A stretch of 33,198 nt of DNA from Cyclobacteriaceae bacterium HetDA_MAG_MS6 (GTDB taxonomy: Bacteria > Bacteroidota > Bacteroidia > Cytophagales > Cyclobacteriaceae), in NCBI GenBank assembly GCA_019192485.1, contig JAHCMJ010000011.1:1-33198 (forward strand), read 5' to 3'. Under the pieces are notes generated by a model, which saw only the letters and a list, made by a program, of their open reading frames with translations, was not told the origin of the DNA and did not search any database. This document shows positions 23,906 to 32,603 of this stretch, piece after piece (positions within the stretch are counted from its first letter, which is position 1; each line of letters starts with the position of its first letter). The translations under genes and the position numbers were made by a program.

Positions 23906-24633
23906 GCTATATATTAATACTTGGTGCAAAAAGTGATGTAGCAAAAGCTTTAGCTAAGGAGTATGCTGAATTGGGATATAACCTTTATTTAATGTCCAGA
24001 AAGGTATCGGATTTAGAATTGTTTGCTAATGATTTGAAAATCAGATCAGGGAAAGAAGTCTTACTAAAAGAATTGGACATTTTAAAGTGGGAAAACCATG
24101 CAGAGATTTACAATAATCTAGAGCCTAAGCCTATTGGTTTAATTTCGTTGATCGGATTGCTGGGTGATCAAAAAATAGCAGAAAATGACTTTAATCACGC
24201 GCTAAGAATTATGAATACAAACTTCGTAGCCATAACGAGTTTTTTAGAAATCGCTGCGAATGATATGAAGGAAAAGAAAAATGGGTTTATTGTTGGAGTT
24301 AGCTCAGTAGCAGGTGATCGGGGCAGAGCGAGTAATTATTATTATGGAGCCGCAAAAAGTGGTTTTTCTACATTCCTTTCTGGGTTGCGAAATAGGCTGA
24401 ATCCATTTGGAGTAAAAGTACTTACCGTTAAGCCTGGATTTATGAAAACCAAAATGACAGAGGATTTGGAACTCCCTTCATTTCTAACAATTTCAGCAGA
24501 AAAAGCAGCTCACCTAATAGTGAAGGCTCAAAAGAAAGGTCGAGATGTTGTTTACATTTTTTGGGTATGGCGTTGGATTATGATGTTGATTGGAAACATA
24601 CCCGAATTTCTCTTTAAAAAAATGAAGCTATGA
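23902..24633 (+). CDS. dprE2: DprE2-like short-chain dehydrogenase (2'-keto reductase of the arabinose donor pathway)
   Basis: A 243-residue classical SDR. It would reduce the keto intermediate made by the preceding oxidase to polyprenyl-phosphoryl-D-arabinose. Seen: ILILGAKSDVAKALAKEYA for cofactor binding, the catalytic GVSSVAGDRGRASNYYYGAAKSG with SYK residues, and VKPGFMKTKMT. A C-terminal hydrophobic stretch (VVYIFWVWRWIMMLIGNIPEFLFKK) matches the membrane-associated ending of DprE2 proteins. It overlaps the dprE1 gene by 4 bp, the same order as in mycobacteria, and overlaps the next gene by 4 bp. Confidence 0.87.
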   Translation: MSYILILGAKSDVAKALAKEYAELGYNLYLMSRKVSDLELFANDLKIRSGKEVLLKELDILKWENHAEIYNNLEPKPIGLISLIGLLGDQKIAENDFNHALRIMNTNFVAITSFLEIAANDMKEKKNGFIVGVSSVAGDRGRASNYYYGAAKSGFSTFLSGLRNRLNPFGVKVLTVKPGFMKTKMTEDLELPSFLTISAEKAAHLIVKAQKKGRDVVYIFWVWRWIMMLIGNIPEFLFKKMKL

Positions 24634-25241
24634 CTTATAAGAGTCAAGGAGACAAAGCAATTGCTTTTTTTGATTTTGATGGAACAATTACTATTAAGGA
24701 CAGTCTATTTGATTTTTTAGTTTATTCTTTTGGTACTTATAAAGTGGTGCTAAGTCTCATCGTATTGAGTCCTATGTTAGGCTTGTATTTACTAAAACTT
24801 GTTTCTAATGAGTATGCGAAAAAAAAATTATTGTCCTACCACTTAAAAGGACGGAAAGTGAGCTCAGTAAGCAGACTTGGAGAAAAATATTCAAAAGACA
24901 GAATAGATACTATTGTTAAGAAAAGTGCTTTGAATCGACTGAATGAACATAAGATTGAGGGGCATAAAGTAGTTGTAGTAAGTGCTTCACTTGAGCTATG
25001 GCTCAAGCCTTGGTGTGATGAACTAAACCTTGAGTTGATTGGAACAAAACTTGAAATTAGAAACGAAAGAATAACCGGACAATTTGATGGGCCTAATTGC
25101 TATGGGGCAGAAAAGAAAAGAAGAATTTTGGAAAAGTATGATCTGGATAATTACCCTGATATATATGCTTATGGGGACAGTAAAGGGGACAGAGAAATGA
25201 GCTCTTTAGCAAACCACTCATTTTACAAATATTTTACTTGA
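24630..25241 (+). CDS. HAD-IB family phosphatase, candidate polyprenyl-P-ribose-5-phosphate phosphatase
   Basis: A 203-residue HAD-superfamily IB hydrolase (SerB-like): FFDFDGTITIKDSLFDFL (nucleophile DxD), VVVVSASLELWL (motif II), and AYGDSKGDREM (motif IV). A hydrophobic cap stretch VLSLIVLSPMLGLYLLKLV suggests membrane association. Position suggests removal of the 5-phosphate from polyprenyl-phosphoryl-phosphoribose before DprE1 acts. In mycobacteria that step is assigned to the unrelated PAP2-type Rv3807c, so this would be a non-homologous replacement. The family is firm; the substrate is inferred. Confidence 0.82.
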   Translation: MTYKSQGDKAIAFFDFDGTITIKDSLFDFLVYSFGTYKVVLSLIVLSPMLGLYLLKLVSNEYAKKKLLSYHLKGRKVSSVSRLGEKYSKDRIDTIVKKSALNRLNEHKIEGHKVVVVSASLELWLKPWCDELNLELIGTKLEIRNERITGQFDGPNCYGAEKKRRILEKYDLDNYPDIYAYGDSKGDREMSSLANHSFYKYFT

Positions 25242-25251
25242 TTTATTCTCG

Positions 25252-26556
25252 ATGAGTTTCTCTTTGACAATAAAGATTGATCAACTACTAGAGATCGCTG
25301 TAGTCCTGTTATTCTCGATTTTGTTATTAGTTGATCCTGAATTGTTATCTATTTTGTCGGTCGTATGGATCTTATGGCATGTTGTTAGATACATCATCAG
25401 ACCTAATGAGTTATTTTCAATAGTAAGAATATTAATTGTTTTATTGTCATTATACTCTACCATGGCATTCCAAGTTTCCTCACTGTTGGAATTTCAATAC
25501 TACGGCGTGAGCAGAGAAACTGTTGAACAGTCTTCCTACTTCAGTATACTAAGCATAATGGGATCAGTATTAATTATTGTAATCTTCATTTACAAACGAG
25601 GCCAGGAAAAAATTTCATCTATCAGAGAAGCCATTATACAAAAAATTAACTCAGTATCAGTAGCCAGATCTTATTTGATAATATTCTTAATGATATTGCT
25701 TTCAGTTTTGATGTGGCTAAATATTTGGCGGTCCATTGGAAATTTTCTTCCTGTTGGAAACAGGGATTTTGCAGGTGAATTATTCTTTATCAGTAATCAC
25801 TATATGCAGATACTAATTCTGAGTCTTTCATTCTATTCTATTTTTAGAATTTTAAGTAAACGAAGCAGAGTTGAGACATTATTATACATCGTTCTTTTAA
25901 TATTTTTGTGGTATCCATTCGCAGTAGTGGGAGCAAGGAAGGAGATCTTTCTGCTTGTTTTGTGTATTTTCTTTTTTTTAGAAACAACATTAAAGCAGAA
26001 AACACTATTGGGGGCTGCAGTTGTTGTTTATATGTTCGGAATCCCACTCTTAAGAGAAGGTGTTTCAAGTACCGTTTTTAACATTCTTTCTATCCAAGAA
26101 TTTATCCTTCCACAATACACACACCTATTATTATCCGAAAGCTCTGATTTAACAATTTCCGAAATTCTAGATCAGTCCTCTTATCAGTCAGGCCTTTGGG
26201 TCTTTATTCCTGGGACTTTTCGCTTAACAGAATTCGTTCCTTTGGGGAAAAGCTTTTACAACCTGGATTTGACGAATGTTGCTTTAGGTGCACACCCGAT
26301 AGGTGAAGCATGGATTAATTATGGAGACTGGGGATACTTTTTTTTTGCATTTTTATTCTTTTTTCTAATTAGGTTCCTTATCACAGGTGGTGCAGGAATC
26401 ACAGAGTTGGTAATAGTTAGTTGTTCTTATCTAGCGGTTTTTGGAAGAAGCGATTTATGGATCACCTTATTTTTCATCATTTATACTTCTTTGTTTTTTT
26501 TCCTTTTAGCTACCCCGATCAGAATTAGATACAGAAAAACCAATTTCGTTTTCTAG
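25252..26556 (+). CDS. Polytopic membrane protein, probable Wzy-like polymerase
   Basis: A 434-residue protein with about 11-12 transmembrane helices and a large loop between residues ~285 and 360. The loop carries GLWVFIPGTFRLTEFVP, then ALGAHPIGEAWINYGDWGYFF, the HP-GEA-NYG style seen in many O-antigen polymerases. Upstream is VGARKEIFLLVL, where a loop arginine is expected. Sequence identity among Wzy proteins is too low for certainty; an O-antigen ligase-like role is the alternative. Context (Wzx, Wzz, an initiating transferase and no other polymerase candidate) favours Wzy. It starts 10 bp after the HAD gene. Confidence 0.7.
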   Translation: MSFSLTIKIDQLLEIAVVLLFSILLLVDPELLSILSVVWILWHVVRYIIRPNELFSIVRILIVLLSLYSTMAFQVSSLLEFQYYGVSRETVEQSSYFSILSIMGSVLIIVIFIYKRGQEKISSIREAIIQKINSVSVARSYLIIFLMILLSVLMWLNIWRSIGNFLPVGNRDFAGELFFISNHYMQILILSLSFYSIFRILSKRSRVETLLYIVLLIFLWYPFAVVGARKEIFLLVLCIFFFLETTLKQKTLLGAAVVVYMFGIPLLREGVSSTVFNILSIQEFILPQYTHLLLSESSDLTISEILDQSSYQSGLWVFIPGTFRLTEFVPLGKSFYNLDLTNVALGAHPIGEAWINYGDWGYFFFAFLFFFLIRFLITGGAGITELVIVSCSYLAVFGRSDLWITLFFIIYTSLFFFLLATPIRIRYRKTNFVF

Positions 26557-26557
26557 C

Positions 26558-27586
26558 ATGATATGGTTTAACGGGAAATATCTACAGAACTCATTCCCCA
26601 CAGGTGTGGATAGAGTTGCAAATGCATATATTAATTATCTATCCAATAGATATGAAACAAGAGTATTTAATTTCCAATACAGTAATACGTTATTCAAAAA
26701 TCTTGAAGAACAAGCTTTTCTTTTAAACAGCAGGTCGAATGATATAATTATACATCCTACCAACAGCGGCCCTTTACGAAAGATGACAGGTAAAGAAATC
26801 TATGTCTTGCACGATACTGCTTACCTTGATTATCCGGATGGGTTCAGTAAACTTTTTGTTAAGTGGTATTCCTATATGATCCCAAGGCTTTTAAGTTCTA
26901 AGGATCTAATCTTGACTGTTAGTGAATTCTCGAAAAATTCAATTATTGAAAAATTCAATATACCTGATTCGAAGATTGAAGTTGTTAGGAATGGGATTCC
27001 AAAAGTGTATGAAACGGATTTTAATAACTACCAACCTCAACACTTTCTTTGTGTTGGATCTTTCTCATCAAGGAAAGCTTCTTCAGTTGCAATAAAGGCC
27101 CATAGACTTCTTCCGAAAGAGATCAGGAGGCAGTATCCATTGGTGATGGTTGGCTCGTTCAATTCATATTTCAATGAAGAAGGCGTTAAGTCATTAATCG
27201 ATGATCACATTGTACTTAAAGGTTTTGTTGAAGAACCCGAACTTCATGATCTTTATCTAAACTCTGTAGCACTTATTTCAACTTCTCGATTCGAAGGTTT
27301 TGGTTTACCTCTTGTTGAATCGTTTGCTAGAGGCAAACATGTTATTTGTACGGACATAAATCCACATGTTGAAATTCTTGGAGAAAATTATCATTATTTC
27401 TTTAAGAAGGATAATATTGATGAATTGAAATCTCTTATGGAAAAAACAATACTTGATCTGGACAATTTGTTTTTCAATGCTGAAACGATTCATAACAGGT
27501 ATTTGATTGCCAATAAGTTTTTGTGGAGTAAAACATTGACTAAGCTTGATGATGTGATTAAAAAACTAAGCTCAAATGGCCATTAG
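26558..27586 (+). CDS. Glycosyltransferase family 4 (GT-B)
   Basis: A 342-residue retaining GT-B enzyme. The N-terminus has NGKYLQNSFPTGVDRVA, which is typical of a mannosyltransferase-like GT4 subgroup (PTGVxR). The middle has LHDTAYLDYPDGFSKLF and LTVSEFSKNSI. The C-terminal donor domain has CVGSFSSRKA and the E-x7-E motif in STSRFEGFGLPLVESFARG. Donor and acceptor are unknown. It starts 1 bp after the preceding stop and overlaps the next gene by 11 bp. Confidence 0.87.
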   Translation: MIWFNGKYLQNSFPTGVDRVANAYINYLSNRYETRVFNFQYSNTLFKNLEEQAFLLNSRSNDIIIHPTNSGPLRKMTGKEIYVLHDTAYLDYPDGFSKLFVKWYSYMIPRLLSSKDLILTVSEFSKNSIIEKFNIPDSKIEVVRNGIPKVYETDFNNYQPQHFLCVGSFSSRKASSVAIKAHRLLPKEIRRQYPLVMVGSFNSYFNEEGVKSLIDDHIVLKGFVEEPELHDLYLNSVALISTSRFEGFGLPLVESFARGKHVICTDINPHVEILGENYHYFFKKDNIDELKSLMEKTILDLDNLFFNAETIHNRYLIANKFLWSKTLTKLDDVIKKLSSNGH

Positions 27587-28685
27587 TAAAGGAAATAGGG
27601 AAGAAAGAGTTTCACTTGCACATCATTGGTTGGTTTCTCAGAGAGGTGGTGAGAGCGTATTTGCTGAAATTTGCAAAGAGTTTCCTTATGGAGAAATTCA
27701 TACGTTAGTGAAAACGGATGACTTAGGTTCCCTTGATAGAGCTTTTTCCGTGAGGAAAATCAAGACGTCTCTGCTCAATTTCATTCCAAAGTCAGAGAAG
27801 TTTTACAAACTATTTTTACCACTTTACCCTGTTGTAATCAGCTTGATGAAGGTATCAAATAGAACGACATTGTTGATAAGTTCTGACGCTAGCATGATTA
27901 AGGGGATAAGAAAACCAAGAATAACTAAACATGTTTGCTATTGTCACTCTCCTCCCAGATATATCTGGGATCTATCTTCTGAATATTTAGATTCGTTTGG
28001 CAGCGTCGGTCGACTTATATTCAAGCTCCTATTACCATATTTGAAGTGGTTTGACCTGAAGTCTTCAAGAAATGTTGACCATTTTATTGCTAATTCTGAA
28101 TTTGTAAAGGAAAGAATACAGAGAATTTATAATCGTCAATCAACTGTTCTTTATCCTCCAGTCTCTCTCAAAGAATTTACTCTTGGAAAGAAAAGTGAAG
28201 ATTTTTACTTAATTGTTTCAGCGTTAGTTCCTTACAAGAGAATAGACCTTGCAATAGAAGCATTCAATAAATTAGGGAAGAGATTAATAATAATAGGTGA
28301 CGGTAGTGAACTGCCTAGGCTAAAAGCAATAGCACAATCAAACATTTCTTTTATGGGAAAAGTGAAACGTGAGCTCATTGTGGATCATTATCAAAGATGT
28401 AGAGGATTTGTTTTTCCTGGAATAGAAGATTTTGGTATCACTCCTGTAGAGGCCCAGGCATGTGGAAAGGCCATAATAGCATTCAAGGCCGGAGGTGCTT
28501 TGGAAACAGTTATTGAAAATGAAACGGGCATTTTCTTTGATGTTCAGGATGCGGACTCACTAGAACAAGCTATTATTAACTTTGAAAAGTTGTCTTTTGA
28601 TCCGAATATTTGTCGTCAAAATGCAAATAGGTTTAGTCAAGTTGTTTTTAGAGAGAAGTTTAGGAAGTTTATAAGACAATTATGA
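27576..28685 (+). CDS. Glycosyltransferase family 4 (WbaZ-like)
   Basis: A 369-residue GT-B enzyme resembling WbaZ/mannosyltransferase-type proteins: SLAHHWLVSQRGGESVF, then CYCHSPPRYIWDL, HFIANSEFVKERI, and PGIEDFGITPVEAQACGKAIIAFKAGGALETV with the E-x7-E motif. The mannosyl-like specificity is only suggested by subgroup resemblance, although a GDP-mannose-using gmd lies downstream. It overlaps both neighbours (11 bp upstream, 4 bp downstream). Confidence 0.87.
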   Translation: MAISKGNREERVSLAHHWLVSQRGGESVFAEICKEFPYGEIHTLVKTDDLGSLDRAFSVRKIKTSLLNFIPKSEKFYKLFLPLYPVVISLMKVSNRTTLLISSDASMIKGIRKPRITKHVCYCHSPPRYIWDLSSEYLDSFGSVGRLIFKLLLPYLKWFDLKSSRNVDHFIANSEFVKERIQRIYNRQSTVLYPPVSLKEFTLGKKSEDFYLIVSALVPYKRIDLAIEAFNKLGKRLIIIGDGSELPRLKAIAQSNISFMGKVKRELIVDHYQRCRGFVFPGIEDFGITPVEAQACGKAIIAFKAGGALETVIENETGIFFDVQDADSLEQAIINFEKLSFDPNICRQNANRFSQVVFREKFRKFIRQL

Positions 28686-29662
28686 ATGTATTAGTTACTG
28701 GAGGGTCCGGTTTCATTGGGACCCACCTAATTGCGTTTCTCTTAGAGAATAATAAGGAAGCTTTAATCACGAATATTGATCTGGAAGAATCAAAAATTCA
28801 AGATCAGAGATTAACATCATTGATATGTGATATCAGATCAAAAGAACTATTCTCTTTCTTTACCAATAAAGTTCAGTTTGATATTTGTATTCATTTAGCC
28901 GCTTTATGTAAGGAGCCAGGATTCGAATGGGAAGAATATTTTGAAACCAATCATACGGGAACAATTAATACTATTAAATTATGTAAGAGACTTGGAATAG
29001 AAAACATACTGTTTATGAGCACAATGATGGTATACAAAGCTGATGAGATAAGGCGGACAGAAGAATCTGAAACAGCTCCGGATACTGCGTATGGAATTTC
29101 AAAGTTACTAGCCGAAAAGGAATTAAAGGTATGGCAGTCTAGAAAAAAAGGAAGGCAGTTGAAGATTATCAGGTCAGCAGTAGTTTTTGGTAAAAACGAA
29201 AACGCTAATTTCACTAGGTTACATAACTCTTTAAGGAAAGGATTCTTCCCATATGTGGGTAAATCAAATACGGTTAAATCCAATATTTACGTGCTTGAAT
29301 TGGTTAATTTCATCCATTTCCTAATCAAAGAAAATACCAATGATGAGTTGTGTTTTAATTTTTCTTTTCCTGAGAATAGTGAAATGAGGACCATCGTAAA
29401 AACTTTCAAAAAAGTGTTTGGCTTTAAGTCGCTAAATCCTGTTTTACCGTATACTTTGCTACTTCCTGTTTCTAGAATTTTTGAGTCAATGAATTCACTT
29501 GGCCTTAAAAACTCCATTCATCATCGTCGTATTCAAAAGCTCTACCATAGTACAGATATCTATCCTGAGAATGGCTTAAAATTAGGGTATAAATTTAAAT
29601 ATGATCTTGAATCATCATTACGAGATTGGAAACTCACTGATGATCCAAATATTAAATCGTAG
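28682..29662 (+). CDS. NAD-dependent epimerase/dehydratase
   Basis: A 326-residue extended SDR: VLVTGGSGFIGTHLIAFLLE (cofactor site), CIHLAALCKEP, FMSTMMVY, and AYGISKLLAEK with Y/K of the active site. The catalytic residues look intact. It probably acts on a nucleotide sugar as 4-epimerase or reductase (UDP-Glc 4-epimerase-like fold); the substrate cannot be told. Compared with GalE it is short in the sugar-binding region and divergent in its C-terminal third. It is the last gene of the overlapping operon and follows the GT4 gene with an ATGA overlap. Confidence 0.8.
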   Translation: MNVLVTGGSGFIGTHLIAFLLENNKEALITNIDLEESKIQDQRLTSLICDIRSKELFSFFTNKVQFDICIHLAALCKEPGFEWEEYFETNHTGTINTIKLCKRLGIENILFMSTMMVYKADEIRRTEESETAPDTAYGISKLLAEKELKVWQSRKKGRQLKIIRSAVVFGKNENANFTRLHNSLRKGFFPYVGKSNTVKSNIYVLELVNFIHFLIKENTNDELCFNFSFPENSEMRTIVKTFKKVFGFKSLNPVLPYTLLLPVSRIFESMNSLGLKNSIHHRRIQKLYHSTDIYPENGLKLGYKFKYDLESSLRDWKLTDDPNIKS

Positions 29663-29745
29663 GTACCTCAGATTCACTTTTTTTCTACACATTTAGCTTC
29701 TTTGATTTGCATACATACTTCATTAATTACGGACCTGGTGTAAAG

Positions 29746-29784
29746 TTGCTATCTTAGCAATCTTTTGAATTTCACGAAATTCAA
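29746..29784. promoter_or_regulatory. Two adjacent inverted repeats just before the initiating sugar transferase
   Basis: TTGCTA-TCT-TAGCAA (29746-29760) is followed 4 bp later by TTGAATTTC-AC-GAAATTCAA (29765-29784), whose right arm touches the A of the ATG. Both are perfect. The second would hide the ribosome-binding region and start codon if folded in mRNA, or serve as a protein-binding operator on DNA. The 121-bp gap also has a TATCTTAG that could be a -7-like box (29750-29757) inside the first repeat, with no matching -33 element. Confidence 0.45.
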
Positions 29785-31157
29785 TGTCGCGAAGGAGATT
29801 ATCACCATATTTCCCCCTCTTCTTTATTTTCTTCGATTTGTTGTCGTTGAATCTTGGTTTTGGTTTTGCTAATTTCATAAGGTTTGGGACTTTCCTATAT
29901 TATCACGACAACTATAATACATTACAGATTCTTCTGAATGTCCTGTGGCTACTCGTGTTCTTTTCATCCAAGCTGGATGAGATTAATAGGGAGCAGAGAC
30001 TTTTAGACCACTTAAATAAAATACTTACAGCTCTTGTTATCAATTTAGCGATCGTTTTTGCACTATGGTTTGCTACCAAGCCTTTTTACTATTCAAGAGA
30101 GCATCTTTTCTACACCTATCTTTTTTTCTCGGTCTTACTGCTTTCATGGAGGACTTTTTGGCATTTCCTCATCCGATATTATAGAGCCAAAGGTTTTAAC
30201 CTTAGGAATGTTGTTATTGTAGGTCATGGTGACTTAGCAAATGAATTGCTTTACTTCATCCGCGTAAATCGAGAACTAGGTTATCGGTATCTTGGATTTT
30301 TTGACAGCGACAGGCAAGGTGCGCTGGGTAAAATATCTGAGGTAGATACTTATGTGGACCAAAATCCTGTTGATGTTATTTTTTGTTGTTTACCACAGCT
30401 GTCAGACGATGAGATTAAAGAAGTCATAGATTACGCTGATAGTAACTTAATCAAGGTAAAAATTATATCTCAGTTTAGCAGATTGGCCAATAGAAATCTG
30501 GCTATTCAAAATTATGGCCCTATACCAGTGCTGAATGTCAATGCCATTCCACTGGATAGCAAGATCAATCAGTCTATCAAAAGAGGCTTTGATATCATTT
30601 TTTCAGGTCTGGTGCTATTTTTTGTGCTTTCTTGGCTTATTCCAGTTATTGGTTTGCTTATTAAGTTAGAATCTAAAGGTCCTATTTTTTTTAAACAATT
30701 TCGTCATGGAAAAGACAATCGAAAATTTCTTTGTTGGAAATTTAGAACCATGGTAGTAAATCAGGATGCCGACTTAAAACAAGCTACAAAGCATGACTCT
30801 AGAATTACGAAGATCGGCGCGATTCTCAGAAAGACAAGTATTGATGAATTGCCACAATTTATTAACGTGTTTCTGGGTGATATGTCCGTTGTCGGTCCTA
30901 GACCTCATCCGATCAAGTTAAATGAAAAATTTCAGCCTTCTATTGAAAAATTTTGGCAGAGACATGCAGTTAAGCCAGGGATCACCGGCTTGGCTCAAGC
31001 AAAAGGTTTTAGAGGCGAAACTTCGGAATTCAGTGCCATGAGCGGGCGAGTTCGGCTAGATAGGTTTTATGTGAGAAATTGGTCACTCCTCCTAGATTTC
31101 AAAATAATTTTACTTACCGTTATCTCCATAGTTCGAGGTAGCGAGAATGCGTATTGA
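29784..31157 (+). CDS. Polyprenyl-phosphate sugar-1-phosphate transferase (WcaJ/WbaP-type)
   Basis: A 457-residue polyprenyl glycosylphosphotransferase that starts repeat-unit assembly on undecaprenyl phosphate in the inner membrane. The N-terminal half has four to five transmembrane helices and a CoA-binding-like Rossmann region (VVIVGHGDLANELL). The C-terminal catalytic domain starts at KRGFDIIFSGLVLFFV. It contains KGPIFFKQFRHGKDNRKFLCWKFRTM, LRKTSIDELPQFINVFLGDMSVVGPRPHP and VKPGITGLAQAKGFRG, all canonical. Donor sugar (often UDP-glucose or UDP-galactose for WcaJ/WbaP) is not determined. It stands 121 bp from the upstream operon with its own inverted repeats, so it may be separately regulated. 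Confidence 0.92.
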   Translation: MSRRRLSPYFPLFFIFFDLLSLNLGFGFANFIRFGTFLYYHDNYNTLQILLNVLWLLVFFSSKLDEINREQRLLDHLNKILTALVINLAIVFALWFATKPFYYSREHLFYTYLFFSVLLLSWRTFWHFLIRYYRAKGFNLRNVVIVGHGDLANELLYFIRVNRELGYRYLGFFDSDRQGALGKISEVDTYVDQNPVDVIFCCLPQLSDDEIKEVIDYADSNLIKVKIISQFSRLANRNLAIQNYGPIPVLNVNAIPLDSKINQSIKRGFDIIFSGLVLFFVLSWLIPVIGLLIKLESKGPIFFKQFRHGKDNRKFLCWKFRTMVVNQDADLKQATKHDSRITKIGAILRKTSIDELPQFINVFLGDMSVVGPRPHPIKLNEKFQPSIEKFWQRHAVKPGITGLAQAKGFRGETSEFSAMSGRVRLDRFYVRNWSLLLDFKIILLTVISIVRGSENAY

Positions 31158-31158
31158 A

Positions 31159-31181
31159 ATTGGGCTTTTGGCATTAGGCTG
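31159..31181 (+). repeat. Repeat family B copy 3
   Basis: ATTGGGCTTTTGGCATTAGG begins just after the sugar-transferase stop. It has the same wording as the family B tracts around the S23 gene. Confidence 0.5.
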
Positions 31182-31221
31182 TTGACCTTGGCTAGAGAAA
31201 TCCTGAGGATCAAGTGCGAAA

Positions 31222-31254
31222 TTGTTTCTCAAATTGATGTTAGTTTTATCTTAG
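31222..31254 (+). promoter_or_regulatory. Possible promoter of gmd
   Basis: TTG at 31222-31224 and TATCTTAG at 31247-31254 resemble the Bacteroidota promoter pattern, but the spacing is 22 and the -7 box has A in place of the third T. The gmd ATG is 45 bp downstream. Weak call. Confidence 0.3.
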
Positions 31255-31299
31255 TTGACTAATTCATCTAACTTGATCTTCTCTTAGAAACAGGACTCC

Positions 31300-32412
31300 A
31301 TGAAAAAAGCGTTAATAACAGGTGTTACAGGTCAAGATGGTGCATACCTGAGTGAATTGTTGATTTCTAAAGGCTATGAGGTTCATGGACTAAAAAGGAG
31401 ATCCTCTCTATTCAATACCAGTCGTGTAGATCACCTATATGAAGACCCTCATAGCAGTCATACCAGATTTTTCCTCCACTATGGCGACCTAACTGACTCT
31501 ATGAGCGTAACAGGGTTGATCCAAAAGATTCAACCAGATGAAATCTACAATTTGGGTGCTATGTCGCATGTTCGGGTAAGCTTTGAAATGCCGGAGTACA
31601 CAGCAGATGTGGATGGTATTGGAACGCTTAGGGTATTAGAGGCAGTGAGGTTACTTGGGCTGACAGAAAAAACGCGAATTTACCAAGCGTCTACATCGGA
31701 GCTTTATGGATTAGTACAGGAAGTACCTCAAACAGAAAAGACACCATTTTATCCTCGTTCTCCGTACGGTGTAGCCAAGTTGTATGGCTACTGGATCACG
31801 GTAAATTACAGGGAAGCCTACAACATGTATGCGTGTAACGGGATTCTTTTTAATCATGAATCTCCTTTGAGAGGAGAGACTTTTGTGACCCGGAAGATCA
31901 CAAGAGCCGTGGCGAAAATGGCCTTGGGCTTGCAGCAGAAAATGTATATCGGTAACCCGGATGCCAAGCGCGATTGGGGACATGCTAAAGACTATGTTTA
32001 CGGCATGTGGCTTATGCTACAGCAAGATGATCCTGAGGATTTCGTTTTGGCGACTGGTGTTACTACTTCTATTCGTGATTTCATCAGAATGTCTTTTTCT
32101 GAAGTGGGAGTGACTCTGGCGTTTGAAGGTGAGGGTTTGGATGAAAAAGGTATTGTGTCTAAGATTGAAAATGCTAACTATAGTTTTAAGGAAGGACAGG
32201 TAGTGCTTAAAATTGATCCTAAATATTTCAGACCAACAGAAGTGGATCTACTCATCGGTGACCCTACCAAGGCCAAAGAAAAACTAGGCTGGAAACCAAA
32301 ATACGATTTAAACGGTCTCGTAAAAGAAATGATGACGTCGGATCTCAAGCTTTTCAGCAAGGATAAGTATCTCTTGGAGGGAGGACATGACGTTTTGAAG
32401 CAGGCGGAGTAA
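31300..32412 (+). CDS. gmd: GDP-mannose 4,6-dehydratase
   Basis: A 370-residue SDR that converts GDP-mannose to GDP-4-keto-6-deoxymannose, precursor of fucose, rhamnose or perosamine. Seen: [71 protein letters not shown], and [21 protein letters not shown] with catalytic Y and K. The length and full-length match make it near certain. The usual next enzyme, GDP-fucose synthase (fcl), is not in the window; family B repeats lie on both sides of gmd. Confidence 0.96.
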   Translation: MKKALITGVTGQDGAYLSELLISKGYEVHGLKRRSSLFNTSRVDHLYEDPHSSHTRFFLHYGDLTDSMSVTGLIQKIQPDEIYNLGAMSHVRVSFEMPEYTADVDGIGTLRVLEAVRLLGLTEKTRIYQASTSELYGLVQEVPQTEKTPFYPRSPYGVAKLYGYWITVNYREAYNMYACNGILFNHESPLRGETFVTRKITRAVAKMALGLQQKMYIGNPDAKRDWGHAKDYVYGMWLMLQQDDPEDFVLATGVTTSIRDFIRMSFSEVGVTLAFEGEGLDEKGIVSKIENANYSFKEGQVVLKIDPKYFRPTEVDLLIGDPTKAKEKLGWKPKYDLNGLVKEMMTSDLKLFSKDKYLLEGGHDVLKQAE

Positions 32413-32416
32413 GAGT

Positions 32417-32450
32417 TGGGCCTTTGGCTTTGGGCGTAGGCTTGGTCATG
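32417..32450 (+). repeat. Repeat family B copy 4
   Basis: TTGGGCCTTTGGCTTTGGGC then GTAGGCTTGG, immediately after the gmd stop. It has the same G/T-rich unit as copies 1 to 3. Confidence 0.5.
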
Positions 32451-32457
32451 GCTATTT

Positions 32458-32481
32458 GTTAAAAGGAGTGTTACTTTTAAC
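32458..32481. terminator. Short hairpin after gmd
   Basis: GTTAAAAG and CTTTTAAC are perfect 8-bp arms around an 8-nt loop. AT-rich and without a T-run, so only a weak terminator candidate. Confidence 0.3.
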
Positions 32482-32603
32482 ATAAGATACAGAGCTAGAC
32501 AGATACAAGTGAAATTGAACTTTTATCTTTGATATGTGATTTAGCATGTTAAACCGTGAAATGTCCATATCCCGTATATGACCACCGAAAATGAGCTTAC
32601 CAT

